DNA from: Palaemon carinicauda
Taxonomy: Eukaryota > Arthropoda > Malacostraca > Decapoda > Palaemonidae
NCBI RefSeq assembly: GCF_036898095.1
Contig: NC_090725.1
Span: forward strand, 328,672,999-328,736,998
Length of the DNA: 64,000 bases
Direction of reading: 5' to 3'
Made by a program: the position numbers and the translations under genes. The notes under the pieces were generated by a model, which worked only from the letters and a program-made list of their open reading frames with translations, was not told the origin of the DNA and did not search any database. Shown piece by piece: positions 1-11,620 of the stretch. Numbering within the stretch: position 1 is the stretch's first letter; every line of letters starts with the position of its first letter.

Positions 1-444
1 TATTGGATATTTTGCATTTTGATTTTTTAAGTCGATATTCATGTGTATGTTATAGTCATGTATATTTGACTGTTGGAACATTTAAAACTATAAATGGTCA
101 TTATATCTTTCTTTAAAAACCACCATGAAAATTAGTGACCAATTTCTGACATTTTTTAAACAATTGAGCCCCAAGAAAAACTTAAAACTTTTCCTTTGAT
201 GACCTTCCTTTGTTCACTAACTCACTTGTGTCATCAATTAGCCTTGAGTTACGTCTTTCGTAGCCAGAAAGTCTCTTTTATCACAGAATTTGGGGTAAAT
301 TCAGCTTTATTGTTCAGCTTTCCATCAGCAAAGCAGCAAATATTACACGAAATTCATTCACTCATGAAGTAAAACTTAGGGCAGAACAGTATCCTGAACG
401 TTAAGCAAATTGTATGTCTCGGGTGGATATTATTATTATTATTA

Positions 445-481
<37 letters not shown>

Positions 482-1504
482 TTGCTAAGCTAGAACCCCT
501 AGTTGGAAAAGCAGGATGCTATAAAGCCCAGGGGCTCAAACAGGGAAAAAGGACCAGTGAGGAAAGGAAACACGGAAAAATAAGATATTTTAAGCACAGT
601 AACATTACAGTAAATATATCCTTTATAACTATAAAAACTAACAAAACCAGAGGAAGAGCATTAAGATAGAATAGTGTGCCCGAGTGTACCCTCAAGCATG
701 AGAACTCTAACCCAAGAGAGAGGCTATGGCATTACCCACGACCAGAGAACAATGGTGTGATATTGGAGTACCCCTCTCCTAGAAGAGCTGCCTACCATAG
801 CTAAAGAGTCTCTTCTTACCCTTAGCAAGAGGAAAGTGGCCACTGAGAAATTACAGTGCAGTAGATAACTCCTTGAGAGAAGAAGAATTGTTTGGTAATC
901 TCAGTGTTGTCAGGTGTATGAAGACAGAGGAAAATATATAAAGAATAGGGAAGACTATTCGGTGTATGTATAGGCAAAGGGAAAATGAACTGTAATCAGA
1001 GAGGAGGATACAGTGTAGTACTCTCTGGCTAGTCAAAGGACCCCATAACTCTCCAGTGGTACTATTTCAACGAGTGGATGGTGCCTTGGACAACCTACTA
1101 CCTCGAGGAGAGAGACGGAATCATTAATAATGCTAAAATAACGAATGAAAAGAAATTTTATGCTGAAAAGGGATCTTGGCATTGAATAAGGTCTTTGGGC
1201 CTGACTACTATTTATAGTCAAATAAAAAACCCCAAATCACCAAAAGCTCTGAATCTCGAGGTTATTGGTTATACAACAGCCAGATTCCTGGCAGTTTTCA
1301 TAAGTTATTCACCAACAGTGTACATGAAAATTAAAATGACTCCTAGTTTTCATACTTTCTTTTTAAACATAAAATCGCAGTTATCAGAGGTTCTGTCCCT
1401 CCACTCATAGTGCCAAAATAGATAGATATCTGTTTGAGGCTTGAGGTGAGGGTGGCAGATTCATCCTTGCCAAGATTCTTGGGCAGGAGTTGTATTATTA
1501 TTAT

Positions 1505-1539
<35 letters not shown>

Positions 1540-1540
1540 T

Positions 1541-1585
<45 letters not shown>

Positions 1586-2167
1586 GCTACCTAAGCTACA
1601 ACCCTAATTGGTAAAGCAAGATACTGTAAGAGAAAGGTCTTATAATTTCCTGTCCAACATATTTAAAATGAGAATTCTGCAGCTGAAGACCAGACAGGAG
1701 AACAATACTGGAAAGATTTAAAAACAATTCTTCGGAATAGATTGGTCACCAAAAAAGACTTTCTCAATAATCCAATTTATTTATTTATTTTTTTTTTTTT
1801 TTGCTATTGAAGAAGACACAGACCAAGTAAAAATAAGAAAAATTCAATGTCTCTAATAAAGAAAATAAATTGATAATATTTTGATATAGTATTTTATAGA
1901 CAGGTTACCCTAATATTCAAACCTGGCTTTAAAAAAAGGAATCGTTTTTCATGAGTCCTTCCGAGGAAATGAAATAAATCATCAATATGAGCTGCTTTTT
2001 CACACAGAAGAAAGTATCAAAGTATTCTTTAAATCAACAAATAACCTTCATAACTTAAACATCAAATTAATTCCGTATTAAATGCTGTAGCAAGGGGACA
2101 ATCTATACATCGCCATTAGCTAATTACCGTTGAATTGCTTTTTTTAATTAGGAGTGATATAGTATAG
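1..2167. other. Decapod host-like flank with microsatellites
   Basis: This stretch has a more even base composition than the rest and no convincing coding region; the short frames inside it are not gene-like. It holds TTA-type microsatellites (428-480 and 1498-1585, the second starting as a TAG tract) and a dispersed repeat at 481. It differs sharply in texture from the A+T-rich, gene-dense DNA after the gap. I infer a crustacean chromosomal flank, from the look of the repeats and not from a search. Confidence 0.7.
481..870 (+). repeat. Dispersed decapod genomic repeat
   Basis: The segment begins right after a TTA microsatellite with a 'gctaagctagaacccctag' type motif and runs through 'agtgaggaaaggaaac' and 'gtgtgcccgagtgtaccct'. 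I recognise this as an interspersed repeat common in decapod genomes. A second partial copy of its 5' end follows the next TTA microsatellite, at about 1588-1625. The 3' limit is uncertain and may reach about 1190. Confidence 0.6.
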
Positions 2168-2667
2168 NNNNNNNNNNNNNNNNNNNNNNNNNNNNNNNNN
2201 NNNNNNNNNNNNNNNNNNNNNNNNNNNNNNNNNNNNNNNNNNNNNNNNNNNNNNNNNNNNNNNNNNNNNNNNNNNNNNNNNNNNNNNNNNNNNNNNNNNN
2301 NNNNNNNNNNNNNNNNNNNNNNNNNNNNNNNNNNNNNNNNNNNNNNNNNNNNNNNNNNNNNNNNNNNNNNNNNNNNNNNNNNNNNNNNNNNNNNNNNNNN
2401 NNNNNNNNNNNNNNNNNNNNNNNNNNNNNNNNNNNNNNNNNNNNNNNNNNNNNNNNNNNNNNNNNNNNNNNNNNNNNNNNNNNNNNNNNNNNNNNNNNNN
2501 NNNNNNNNNNNNNNNNNNNNNNNNNNNNNNNNNNNNNNNNNNNNNNNNNNNNNNNNNNNNNNNNNNNNNNNNNNNNNNNNNNNNNNNNNNNNNNNNNNNN
2601 NNNNNNNNNNNNNNNNNNNNNNNNNNNNNNNNNNNNNNNNNNNNNNNNNNNNNNNNNNNNNNNNNNN
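2168..2667. other. Assembly gap, 500 Ns
   Basis: Exactly 500 undetermined bases separate the host-like flank from the viral block. A round number suggests a scaffolding placeholder rather than a measured gap. The reading frame just to the right is open into the gap, so a gene is cut here. Confidence 0.98.
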
Positions 2668-2668
2668 G

Positions 2669-3229
2669 AATTATTGTATTGGAGAAATAATATTAACTTA
2701 CGATAAAAAATACTTTTCTTCCATTAACGATGAAGATATTATTTCTAAATATCATCGGTTAAATCAAAAAAACATTCGATCTCGTATAGAAATGAGTGAA
2801 ACAAAACAAGAAAACATAAAGATGATGTTATGGTATCAATCATTTTATTTAAAAGAATTTATTGATCCTGATAATAATAGCGATGGTAATTTGAAGAGTA
2901 ACGACCCCTTTCCGCATATTAATTTTAATATCTTGACGTTAAAGATACACCCCCTATTTATTGATAGAGTATACTATTATAGTGACTATAAAACAAATGA
3001 TTTATATGAAAGATATAAGTGTGTTTTTCGAACTAAACGCGATGATATATATACATATTTTGGTGTTGTAGCAACATTTCCTATGGGTGGTGGTATCCAC
3101 GGTATAATTTATGTTCTAACGGATGTAAACAAATTTGAAACGTTATTGAACAAATGTAATATTTCTAAAAAGGATTATTCTGGACAAAAATGCATAAAAA
3201 ACACAAGATTAAATCAATTTGGCTTTTAA
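2669..3229 (+). CDS. Hypothetical protein, 5' end lost in gap
   Basis: The frame is open from the first base after the gap to a TAA at 3229, giving at least 186 residues; the in-frame ATG at 2792 is probably internal. The C-terminal half has 'FRTKRDDIYTYFGVV' and a Gly-rich 'FPMGGGIHGII' stretch. I recognise no family. It lies in the same orientation as the helicase that follows. Being cut by the gap, its true start and length are unknown. Confidence 0.6.
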   Translation, partial: NYCIGEIILTYDKKYFSSINDEDIISKYHRLNQKNIRSRIEMSETKQENIKMMLWYQSFYLKEFIDPDNNSDGNLKSNDPFPHINFNILTLKIHPLFIDRVYYYSDYKTNDLYERYKCVFRTKRDDIYTYFGVVATFPMGGGIHGIIYVLTDVNKFETLLNKCNISKKDYSGQKCIKNTRLNQFGF

Positions 3230-3312
3230 TATATAATTATATTTATTGTTTTTTTATATATATATTACAATATTTTAAAACTAATTTCATTTACTTATAT
3301 CTTTATTTAATA

Positions 3313-3510
3313 ATGCGATGTATTTTTGAAACGTTAATTTTACAATTATATGAAACCAATAAATATAATTCCCTTGAAGAAATTATAAAGGATTTGGGTT
3401 GTAATGAATTGAAAATTATAAACAAATGTAAAAGTATCATGTCCAAGGATCAAATATGTTTTTACGACCTATTTATACAAGCACTGGATAACATCGCACT
3501 AAAAATTTCA

Positions 3511-3566
<56 letters not shown>

Positions 3567-5403
3567 AGAGGTATGTAATAATCTATTTAATGAATTATCA
3601 ATATATTCATGCCACGGACTCCCGGGGACGGGAAAATCATTTTTGCAAAATAATAATCATGCTTTTTGTCAATTTTATGGGAATGGTCTCCGATACAAGA
3701 TAAATTTAACAGTTGTAGCACCAAATAATTACATAGCGCTACAACAAAGGGGAATTACAATTAATCAAGCTATTAAATCCTTTTGTTTTGATATTTTGGG
3801 CATCGGTAACTTCAAAATTGATGAAAATGTGGCTGAGAAATTTGAAAAATGCGGAAAAGAAATAAGAAGCAACCTTAAAAATTCTTCGCTTGATAAGTTG
3901 ATATCAAATATAATTGAAGTCGTTGGTCTCAAACGCCTAATGCAATATTATAAGCACAATTTTAAGAACGACCATATATATGTTGTCTTAATAGATGAAG
4001 GCTCTTTAATAACAAGTCTATCATTCGCTTTATTACTTTGTGCGTTTCCCATAAATCAAACTATATATATATTATTTTATGGTAAAAATCAGTTAGCCCC
4101 GTATCACCAGAATTAAAATTAAAGAGTTGTTATGATGTTGATTGGGGAAAACACGATCAAATAAATGTACATTGCTTAAAAACCCAACAAAGATTTGCGA
4201 GCCACAATGAAAGTATATTTAAAGAATTCATCACATGCTTTAGTGATATTTTAGAAAACGAAAACTGTATAGACAAAATGACACTAATAAATAAGATACA
4301 TTATTTTAGGGAAAATATAAAAATTGGTGGAACATTAAGTGACTACAAATTATGCCCCGACACAAGAAAAGTATTAATCGTAGCCACAAACAAAAAAAGA
4401 CGCGAAGAAAATGTTTACCGATTAGAAAAGGAAGGAGAAGGTATGATATATAAAATTCCAGCAATAATAGACGAAGGAATTCCCAAGAATTATGATGTAT
4501 ACACAAATATAGGTATTGATTCAGTGTTAGAAATAAAAAAGGGAAATATATGTATTTGCCGGGCAAATATTTTATCTAGTGGACTTGTAAAAGGAATGTC
4601 TTCAAAAGTGTTAAAAATTTTAACCAATGAAACTAATGACGTAGATGCCATTATAGTAAAAAAACTAGATGAGGTTGGTAATAATAATAATAATGATAAC
4701 AACGATGAAGATAATCATCAAAGCATTGTCAAATTAAATAGGCATTCATTTGAAACGCAATATTTGAAAAATAAACACATAACTGACGCAGGTTATTTAA
4801 TCATCAAACAATTTCCTATAACACTCGGTTATGCTTTAACCACGCATAGTGTACAAGGAAAAACTTTAAAATACAAAGTGGGAATTGATTTAGAAACGGA
4901 TTCTCATTGGGATTTATTGCGAAATTTATATTTTGTAGCTTTAACTAGAGTACGATATGCCTCTCAAATTTATATGGATAAGCACCCAGCATATTGCATG
5001 TTAGACAAAGCTTTAAGTTTAACAACAGATAGATCTTTCGAACGGTATTATTACAATTGCATCCAAGGAAACAAAAAAAGAAAACTTTGTGATGAAAGTA
5101 ATAAAACTATCAAAAAGGAAAAATATACAAGCAACAACCACGAAAAATATCAACACACAGAAGAAAAAAACGAAACGCCCACCCTATGACAAAAATACAA
5201 AAAGTAATATAACGAGTGAAAATGATGGTAATGATGATGATGATGAGAAGGGTATTATACCAATCGAGCATCAAATAATGAGCTTATGGAATCATTATAA
5301 AAATCGGAGCAGTGAATTTAAAAAACTCAATGAATTACAAAATGATGATATTTTTAACAAAATATTTTCAATGACCATTAATAATCTTTACCCCTCACCT
5401 TAA
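3313..5403 (+). pseudogene. SF1 helicase (RecD/PIF1-like, nudivirus helicase-2 type), frameshifted
   Basis: A replication or recombination helicase of superfamily 1B is spread over three frames: 3313-4116, about 4086-5189 and about 5070-5403. Visible motifs are Walker A (GLPGTGKSF), Walker B (VLIDEGS), a motif III-like GKNQL, motif V (LTTHSVQGKTL) and motif VI (FVALTRVR). The ATG at 3313 is preferred over upstream in-frame codons that encode only low-complexity sequence. An Asn run encoded by AAT repeats precedes the Walker A loop, and a second Asn run lies in the C-terminal half. The first frame change falls in motif III near 4086-4116; the second is near A-rich runs at 5071-5189. Each piece keeps helicase character, so these may be base-calling errors or young mutations. 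Confidence 0.75.
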
Positions 5404-5594
5404 AATATTATTGATTATTCATATCATCTGTAAGAAAACATTTTAATTTTCAAATTATTCTGTTATAATGGTTATTTATAAAATAGGTATATTTCATGAA
5501 GAAAAATTCGGCAACTATTTTTTTTTTAAATTATGGTAAAATATAAATAAAAACAAACGTAACACAGATTTTAGAACTTGGCATTAGTTAACCC

Positions 5595-5641
<47 letters not shown>

Positions 5642-5674
5642 TTCTGTCATTGCACCCAGAATACAAAAAAAAAA
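5404..5674. repeat. Intergenic with (TAG)n tract
   Basis: A+T-rich spacer with a (TAG)n microsatellite at about 5597-5641 that ends 34 bases before the next start codon. Similar TAG tracts precede the ATGs at 59018 and 61075. No gene is visible. Confidence 0.7.
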
Positions 5675-6226
5675 ATGAGCCAAAATATCAAGCAAGCGGA
5701 CTTTCCTGTTACCCAAAAAAACGAAGCCAAAGAAAAATGTAAAGATTTTGAAAAGGTTCTCAATTCTTTGGCCACCATTTATATTGCGGCCGATCTTAGT
5801 TTTGAAAGGTTTTTAAATCACGACAGAAAACAGCATAATAAACATTTATTAGATTTAGTAAAAAATAATGATATACTAAGTTTTGTTGATATGAGTTTCC
5901 AATCCTGTAATGTTGCAGCTGTAAATTTTGATAGTAAATTAATTTTATTTGTCGATGTTTGTCGGTCAATATTCGTTGGTGGAACAAGATATCGTGTGTA
6001 TTATACTTTGAAATGTGTAAAATGTAAACACCCCCAAAATCTTATAACAGTGTCCTCTAATCAACCTGATATGGACAAAGAACTGATTATTGATTATATG
6101 AAAAGAGCAACTTGTGTCAAATGTAATAGTATTACCGGGAAAATGATAGAATTAAACATGTCAAACTTTTTATTTATGTGTAGTATAACAACCTTTCTTT
6201 TTATCATTCTTCGTCCTATTTTTTGA
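5675..6226 (+). CDS. Hypothetical protein, CxxC pairs and C-terminal membrane segment
   Basis: An intact frame of 183 residues. Two cysteine pairs (CVKC near residue 113 and CVKC near residue 149) could form a zinc ribbon. The last 20 or so residues are hydrophobic (FLFMCSITTFLFIIL) and would anchor the protein in a membrane with almost no tail. Small C-terminally anchored proteins occur among the infectivity and envelope proteins of naldaviruses, but I see no motif that assigns it. The ATG follows an A-rich leader. Confidence 0.65.
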   Translation: MSQNIKQADFPVTQKNEAKEKCKDFEKVLNSLATIYIAADLSFERFLNHDRKQHNKHLLDLVKNNDILSFVDMSFQSCNVAAVNFDSKLILFVDVCRSIFVGGTRYRVYYTLKCVKCKHPQNLITVSSNQPDMDKELIIDYMKRATCVKCNSITGKMIELNMSNFLFMCSITTFLFIILRPIF

Positions 6227-6483
6227 CATTCATATGTTTCCTATATTTATTGTATATCAATTATTTTTGTTTTATATAAATATTTTTATTGTATTTTTGG
6301 GGGTTTAAATAAATTATCGTGATAACCACAAATCTTTGAATTTAGCTATTCATTGCCCTATATACTTTATATATATATATATATATTTCAATATAATATA
6401 TATAAAATGTTATATAAGTAAGAAGGCTGATAACTATTAATACAAAAACATCTTGGTGGTTTTCCACTCTAAATTAAAAAAAT

Positions 6484-7146
6484 ATGAATTCAAAGGAAAA
6501 TGAACGAGCAAAAGACGTTTTATGTGATATTGAACGTTATATGATTGAACCATTTAAAAAAGGAGGATTTTGGACTAAGGAAAGCGAGAAATATTACAAA
6601 AACTTCAAACCCATCTACAATTCTAATCCTCCCGAGCAACTAATAAAAATATGTAATTTTATTTACGAATGTTTTCTGAATGTTAATCAAAAGGAAAAAC
6701 TGGTTTTTCTAATCAATAATAATATTAACTTTCTTGGGGAAAAGGATAAAGATTATATTTTTGATAAATTTGATGGTTTTTTTAAAAACTCCAAACAAAA
6801 TATTTCGGCCGATACGAAACTGTTATTTTTAGTTAATGCTTGTAATTTCATGGAAATAATTTTAAAAGCTCAAAATATAAACAAATTTTTTGATTTCACC
6901 ACCAACACAGATTCAAAAATTGAAAATGATAATGAAAATGGAACAGAACTTTGTTATACCACAATATTATTACATTTTTTGTTTGAATTGTTGAAATTAT
7001 ATTTCATGAACAATGAAAAGGCTAAACAGGAAAATTTTCTGTTATTAGAGCAATTAATTGAAAAAATTACAACTACATATGAAGCATTTAAAAACAAAAA
7101 AATTGACATATATAATTATATCACAAATCAAAACCACTGTATGTAA
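6484..7146 (+). CDS. Hypothetical protein, largely helical
   Basis: An intact 220-residue frame rich in Lys, Asn, Phe and Ile, with an amphipathic, helix-rich look and no membrane segment, signal peptide or metal-binding cluster. I recognise no family. It sits between the CxxC membrane protein and the glycoprotein gene on the same strand, with separate A+T-rich spacers, so it is probably transcribed from its own promoter. The spacer before it has a short (TA)n run near 6370-6387. Confidence 0.6.
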   Translation: MNSKENERAKDVLCDIERYMIEPFKKGGFWTKESEKYYKNFKPIYNSNPPEQLIKICNFIYECFLNVNQKEKLVFLINNNINFLGEKDKDYIFDKFDGFFKNSKQNISADTKLLFLVNACNFMEIILKAQNINKFFDFTTNTDSKIENDNENGTELCYTTILLHFLFELLKLYFMNNEKAKQENFLLLEQLIEKITTTYEAFKNKKIDIYNYITNQNHCM

Positions 7147-7454
7147 CAAAAGTGTCTTCTTATCTTTATAAAAGAAATTGAATTTTTTTAATATAAAAAG
7201 GGTGTGTATGTCTTATTTAGTATTATTGGGTGGATAACTACGTTTTATTTTTGTCTATATATTTTTTTTGTTAGTTATTCAATATCAGAATAATATAAAT
7301 AGATGAGCTGGCGCTTCATTTCATACTGGGTGGCAATTGTGGCAGTTTTTTTTTCTAATGAAAATTAATATCATTTATTATAAATTTTTTGAAAATGATA
7401 GTTTGAAAATTTTGGTAATTAAAAAATTGAAACATTAATATATGATCATAAAAA
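7147..7454 (+). promoter_or_regulatory. Leader with TATA-like element
   Basis: A 308-base spacer without a gene. A TATAAAT element lies at 7294-7300, about 160 bases before the glycoprotein ATG. A relatively G+C-rich patch ('gatgagctggcgcttc') follows at the distance where a eukaryotic transcription start would fall. This is inference from sequence only. Confidence 0.35.
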
Positions 7455-9360
7455 ATGTCTGAAAGAAAGGGAATATTAGACCGCACCTTTATACTATTTG
7501 TATTGTTATTATTATCAAATAACATTGCATTGAATACGTGTCACGATGACAGTGAACAGCAAGATTACAATTATTTAAAATATATCGAAGAAAATTATAA
7601 TAATTTTCAGTATCTAGGAAATGTAACTTTTATCGATGATAACGGTTACTTCCTAATAATACCATACAATAATAATAATATTAATAACTTGGTTGCCGGA
7701 TTAACCGATAACGTAAAAAATAAACTAGAAAAATGTCAAGGTAAATTAAACAACTCCTTTATAACATATTCCCAATTTGAAAGGCAAATTAATCATTTGA
7801 ATAATTTAATAATAACTATTAATGGCACAGACGTTGTTAATCGCGGGTTTGATGGTGGCGATGATAAAACTTTGATTTTCAATCATTATGAAAAATATGA
7901 TTATATAAAACAATCAAGCAAAGAAAGGGGGTGGGTGGAATTTCCAAATTATCCTGGACATATATTATTTTCTAAATAATTTTCAGATTTTGAGTCTTTG
8001 GTGTTTGATAACATAGAAAAAATTAATGTTCTTCTGAGCCTACCTTGTTCAAATTTAACAACATATAAAGATGCAAATGTATTATATTTTTCTATTCAAC
8101 AAACAATCACTCATGTATACCAACTCATCAATGAAGTGAACATTATGATGAACGGACATGTATCTTCATTTTTTTTACCATTTGTGGAAATGAAAAATTT
8201 TTTACTTTATATGCGTGGAAAAACGAGCTTAAAGAAACATTATGGCCCCCTAGCATTTCCAAATCCAGACCAATTTTTATTATATTATACATTTTCAAAG
8301 ACATTTGTTCGAAGGGTTAATAATACCGTGCTTCTCTTTTTTGTTCAAATCCCTATTAAAATTAAAGGGGAGGATCATCATTTCAAACTATATAAAAACA
8401 AAGAAGGAAATTTTTCTAAAAGCCAATATCTGATCATTACAGAAGAAAAAAATAAATCATCTTTTTTTAATATTGACCCATTTGAATTATCAACGTGCAA
8501 TACAAAATTGATACCAATAATATTATGCAATGAAAATGTTTGGAACCGCAACAATTATAATTATTTAGAAAACAAAACCAATGATATTACAGACTATCCT
8601 TTCTGGATAAAAAATATTTTCTATCTCTGTTTGTTGTGTTTGATGGTGCAAGCAGTATTAATGTTTACTACGATTATTTTATTTTTGGTTAATTATCCAA
8701 AATCTAGATTTTTTGTCAGTAAAAAAAAATTGAAAAAACAAAAAAAAAATAACAAATCATCTATTATAAATCAATTGGAGACCCAACAATTACCAACTCC
8801 ATCCCCCCCCCACCCAAAATGATTGTTGTATCACCCCCCGTGTTGCTGTTTCTGGTTCCCCCAAATATTTTTCATCATTTCAATATAATAATAATCCCCA
8901 TTCCCCAGATAAAGCTTCTTCTGTGTTTTATGTTGATATGAATCAAACAGACAATAATCGTAAGACCCTTTCCTTTAAATCACGTTCCTCTTCTTCGTGT
9001 ATGCCAACCCCCCCACTATCCCCTTGCCTTTCCCCCCACGTTTCTTCATTTTTTCCATCGCCATCGCCGCTGTCACAACAACAACAACAACAACAACAAC
9101 AAAAACCACCCAGAATAATTAGAGGGAAGAAAGACGAAGAAGAAAGAGAAATAAAAATGACAAGGTTCCCCGTTGTTTCAAAAAATGAAGTAGACGAAAA
9201 TGGTTATATGGTTATAGAAGATATGACTCTTCCATCTACATCATCATCCTTCGTTCCTTCACCAACGCCCCAACAACAATTTGTACTTCGTCCATTTGAA
9301 AATTCTGCGAATATAGATAACACACTAAATAATGCTTTTATGCCATATTATAACTTATAG
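7455..9360 (+). pseudogene. Type I membrane glycoprotein with long cytoplasmic tail, interrupted
   Basis: Three consecutive frames appear to be one gene. 7455-7979 starts with a signal peptide (FILFVLLLLSNNIALNTC) and has several N-glycosylation sites. It ends at a TAA (7977-7979), but the same frame continues at once and stays open to 8822. That second part ends in a transmembrane segment (IFYLCLLCLMVQAVLMF) and a Lys-rich stop-transfer region. After a run of nine C (8803-8811) the coding signal moves to another frame, with a Pro/Ser/Gln-rich tail to 9360. The topology suits a viral envelope protein, but no fusion-protein motif is clear. It carries one nonsense change and one homopolymer-linked frame change. 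Confidence 0.6.
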
Positions 9361-9593
9361 TGAAATAAATCCATCCAAGCGTGTATTTTTTTAATATAAT
9401 GACATTTAATAGAAAGTAAAATAAAATGTTATTAAATTATCGTTATCATCATCATCTATTGTAGAATTAAAAAAAAGATAATTCTATTATATCAACTAAA
9501 AACAATTGAATATGAGGATAAGAATCATTATTTTTAAGTTTTCTCTTAAAACACCAAACAAATAAAAACAACAACACAAAAGAATGGTGAAAT
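9361..9593. other. Convergent spacer
   Basis: A+T-rich spacer between the 3' ends of the glycoprotein gene and a minus-strand gene. AATAAA-like signals occur for both directions. Nothing else is visible. Confidence 0.4.
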
Positions 9594-10710
9594 TTATTGT
9601 GCGACTTTCATAACTTGATATATAACATCCATGTTTTTAAAGTTTGAAATGATTATATCAACAAAATTACTATATTCTCTTATTTGTTTGTCGGTATGTT
9701 TGCTGAGTCGTGAAGGCATAGACCATTGTTTAATTGCACTTTCGTGAAAATTTAAACAGCTGGAAATAAAAATTATTTGATATAGGCAATCTAATAAAAT
9801 CTTGCCTTGATATGTCAAATAATTTTCAGCGTCTGAGATATACGAGCGTAATGCTTTTAACTGAATAATGTCTTTATGTTTACGAATAGTCAAATGTTTT
9901 TGAATTGATTTTAAGATTGTAGTAGCAAAGATTTTCGGAAAATTATAATGACGATTAGGTTGTATTCTCGTTAATTGTTCAAGCATTTCAATAATGGTAA
10001 ATATTATGTCCATATAAAATGCTTTTAAGTTCTCTATTTAACTGAATAATGTCTTTATGTTTACGAATAGTCAAATGTTTTTGAATTGATTTTAAGATTG
10101 TAGTAGCAAAGATTTTCGGAAAATTATAATGACGATTAGGTTGTATTCTCGTTAATTGTTCAAGCATTTCAATAATGGTAAATATTATGTCCATATAAAA
10201 TGCTTTTAAGTTCTCTATAGAATTTGATTTATATTCATCAAACATTTCACAAATTTTCTTAAAACTTATAATGTTTGCATTATAGATAATAGAATTTGCA
10301 TTATATATGTCTATTACATTTAGAATTTCTTTTTTGTGTGGTGCCCAATTATTAATATTCACAGAAGGAAAATAATAATTATCGTCATGATTATATTTTA
10401 TATTTGGTGATATAGGTATGTCATCTTGGTCCCACCAAAAACTATTATGTGGCGATGAAAATTTCGTCAGTGTTTCGTGTGACTTACTATGATAATCTTT
10501 GGTAATTTCATTTTTTCGTTTAGGCGTTGATAAAAATAAAGATTCGTCGACAAAATCTATTTCATTTTTCTCTTTTGGTTCTTTTTTTATTTTGTTTGTG
10601 TTATTATTGTCATAATAATAATCATAATCATTCATCGATTCTTCATAACTATCGGTGCTGGTGCTACTAATACTGCTTACATCGTTGTTATCAACAAAAA
10701 CACCATTCAT
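9594..10710 (-). pseudogene. Hypothetical protein split by a 181-bp tandem duplication
   Basis: The N-terminal part (start 10710) is Ser/Asp/Tyr/Asn-rich and acidic with a Lys-rich patch; the C-terminal part is helical. A perfect tandem duplication of 181 bases (9856-10217) interrupts it. Because 181 is not a multiple of three, the frame is lost after the first copy; the second copy restarts a frame that runs to 9594. One unit alone would correspond to an uninterrupted gene of roughly 310 codons. I recognise no family. Perfect identity of the copies means the event is very recent or an assembly artefact. Confidence 0.7.
9856..10217. repeat. Perfect 181-bp tandem duplication
   Basis: Two adjacent identical units with a period of 181 bases. 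For example 'ctgaataatgtctttatg' occurs at 9861 and 10042, and 'gcttttaagttctctat' at 10021 and 10202. I compared the units base by base and found no difference. The edges share the short microhomology 'ttta'. The unit lies wholly inside a coding region. Confidence 0.95.
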
Positions 10711-10801
10711 TTTTTTACTTAGGTAATATCTTATATAAGCCGAAGAAGATCATTACTCTAATAAAACATAACCATCTCTTCTACAAAAAACAATTGTGAT
10801 C

Positions 10802-11620
10802 ATGAAAATGTTTTTCTCTTTGGCGATGGTTCATCCAATATACTGTTTAATGAACTTTTGGAGATGGGCACCGATGAGTACTATAAAAAAACCTCCATTT
10901 ATATCAATCTTCAATCATATTCATAACCCCTCTTGGATGTCAAGAAATCCAATTACTAAAAAAAGTTCTAATCATATCTTAAACTTACCAGAAAATATAC
11001 CATTTTTTACTATCTGTGGAGTATGTATTGATATCAATTCATGTTATCTAGATTGTAATTTGACTATTGAACTTAATATTTCAAAAAATAATCTATCTGA
11101 CCCAAACATGAAACAATTTTCTAAGAATCAATTTAAAAGAATTGGGGTAAATAAATGTATGGGAACAAATTTATCAAGTGACCCAATTATAAATGATGGT
11201 GAAATTACTTGCTTTGTAAAAATTAAAAAAAAACAATATACAGAAAAACTGTCATTCAATGTAGTTAAAAAAATAAATTTCAAAATTGAAAATTCATATA
11301 ACATTTCCTCTATAAATAAATCATTGTCGTGTCCAAATAGAGACAATAACGAAAATATTATATGGACTATAAATAACAATCACCTCATTTCTTCATTGGA
11401 ACCAACAATATATATGAAAAAACTGAATAGTCGAATGAATATAAAAAATATTACTTGTTCGGTCTATGATATATTTCAACCTTATATTATTAGACAAAAT
11501 TATTTTATATTAAATGATGAAAATTTTTACATGTTTAATAATAATAGTACAACATATAAATATAGTTATGTTTTTACAATAATATGTCAGCTTCTTTGGG
11601 TAAATATCCTACAAAAATGA
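10802..11620 (+). CDS. Secreted or membrane glycoprotein, unknown
   Basis: The first ATG at 10802 begins a hydrophobic leader (MKMFFSLAMVHPIYCLM) that could be a signal peptide. The body has about a dozen cysteines and many Asn-X-Ser/Thr sites, as in an extracellular domain. The C-terminus is hydrophobic (YVFTIICQLLWVNIL) and may anchor it. The 3' end overlaps the convergent membrane gene by 12 bases. Parts of this gene recur as degenerate fragments at about 12150-12290 and 12814-13075, so it is the best-preserved member of a decaying tandem array. No family recognised. Confidence 0.65.
   Translation: MKMFFSLAMVHPIYCLMNFWRWAPMSTIKKPPFISIFNHIHNPSWMSRNPITKKSSNHILNLPENIPFFTICGVCIDINSCYLDCNLTIELNISKNNLSDPNMKQFSKNQFKRIGVNKCMGTNLSSDPIINDGEITCFVKIKKKQYTEKLSFNVVKKINFKIENSYNISSINKSLSCPNRDNNENIIWTINNNHLISSLEPTIYMKKLNSRMNIKNITCSVYDIFQPYIIRQNYFILNDENFYMFNNNSTTYKYSYVFTIICQLLWVNILQK

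Noticed and set aside
851..1410. Short open frames of 61-71 codons in the host flank
   Set aside because: They lie in an interspersed repeat, on both strands, with no domain or coding texture.
7977..7990. Intron acceptor-like 'ttttcag' after the in-frame stop of the glycoprotein
   Set aside because: The frame is continuous across it and no matching donor is seen; viral genes of this group are mostly unspliced.
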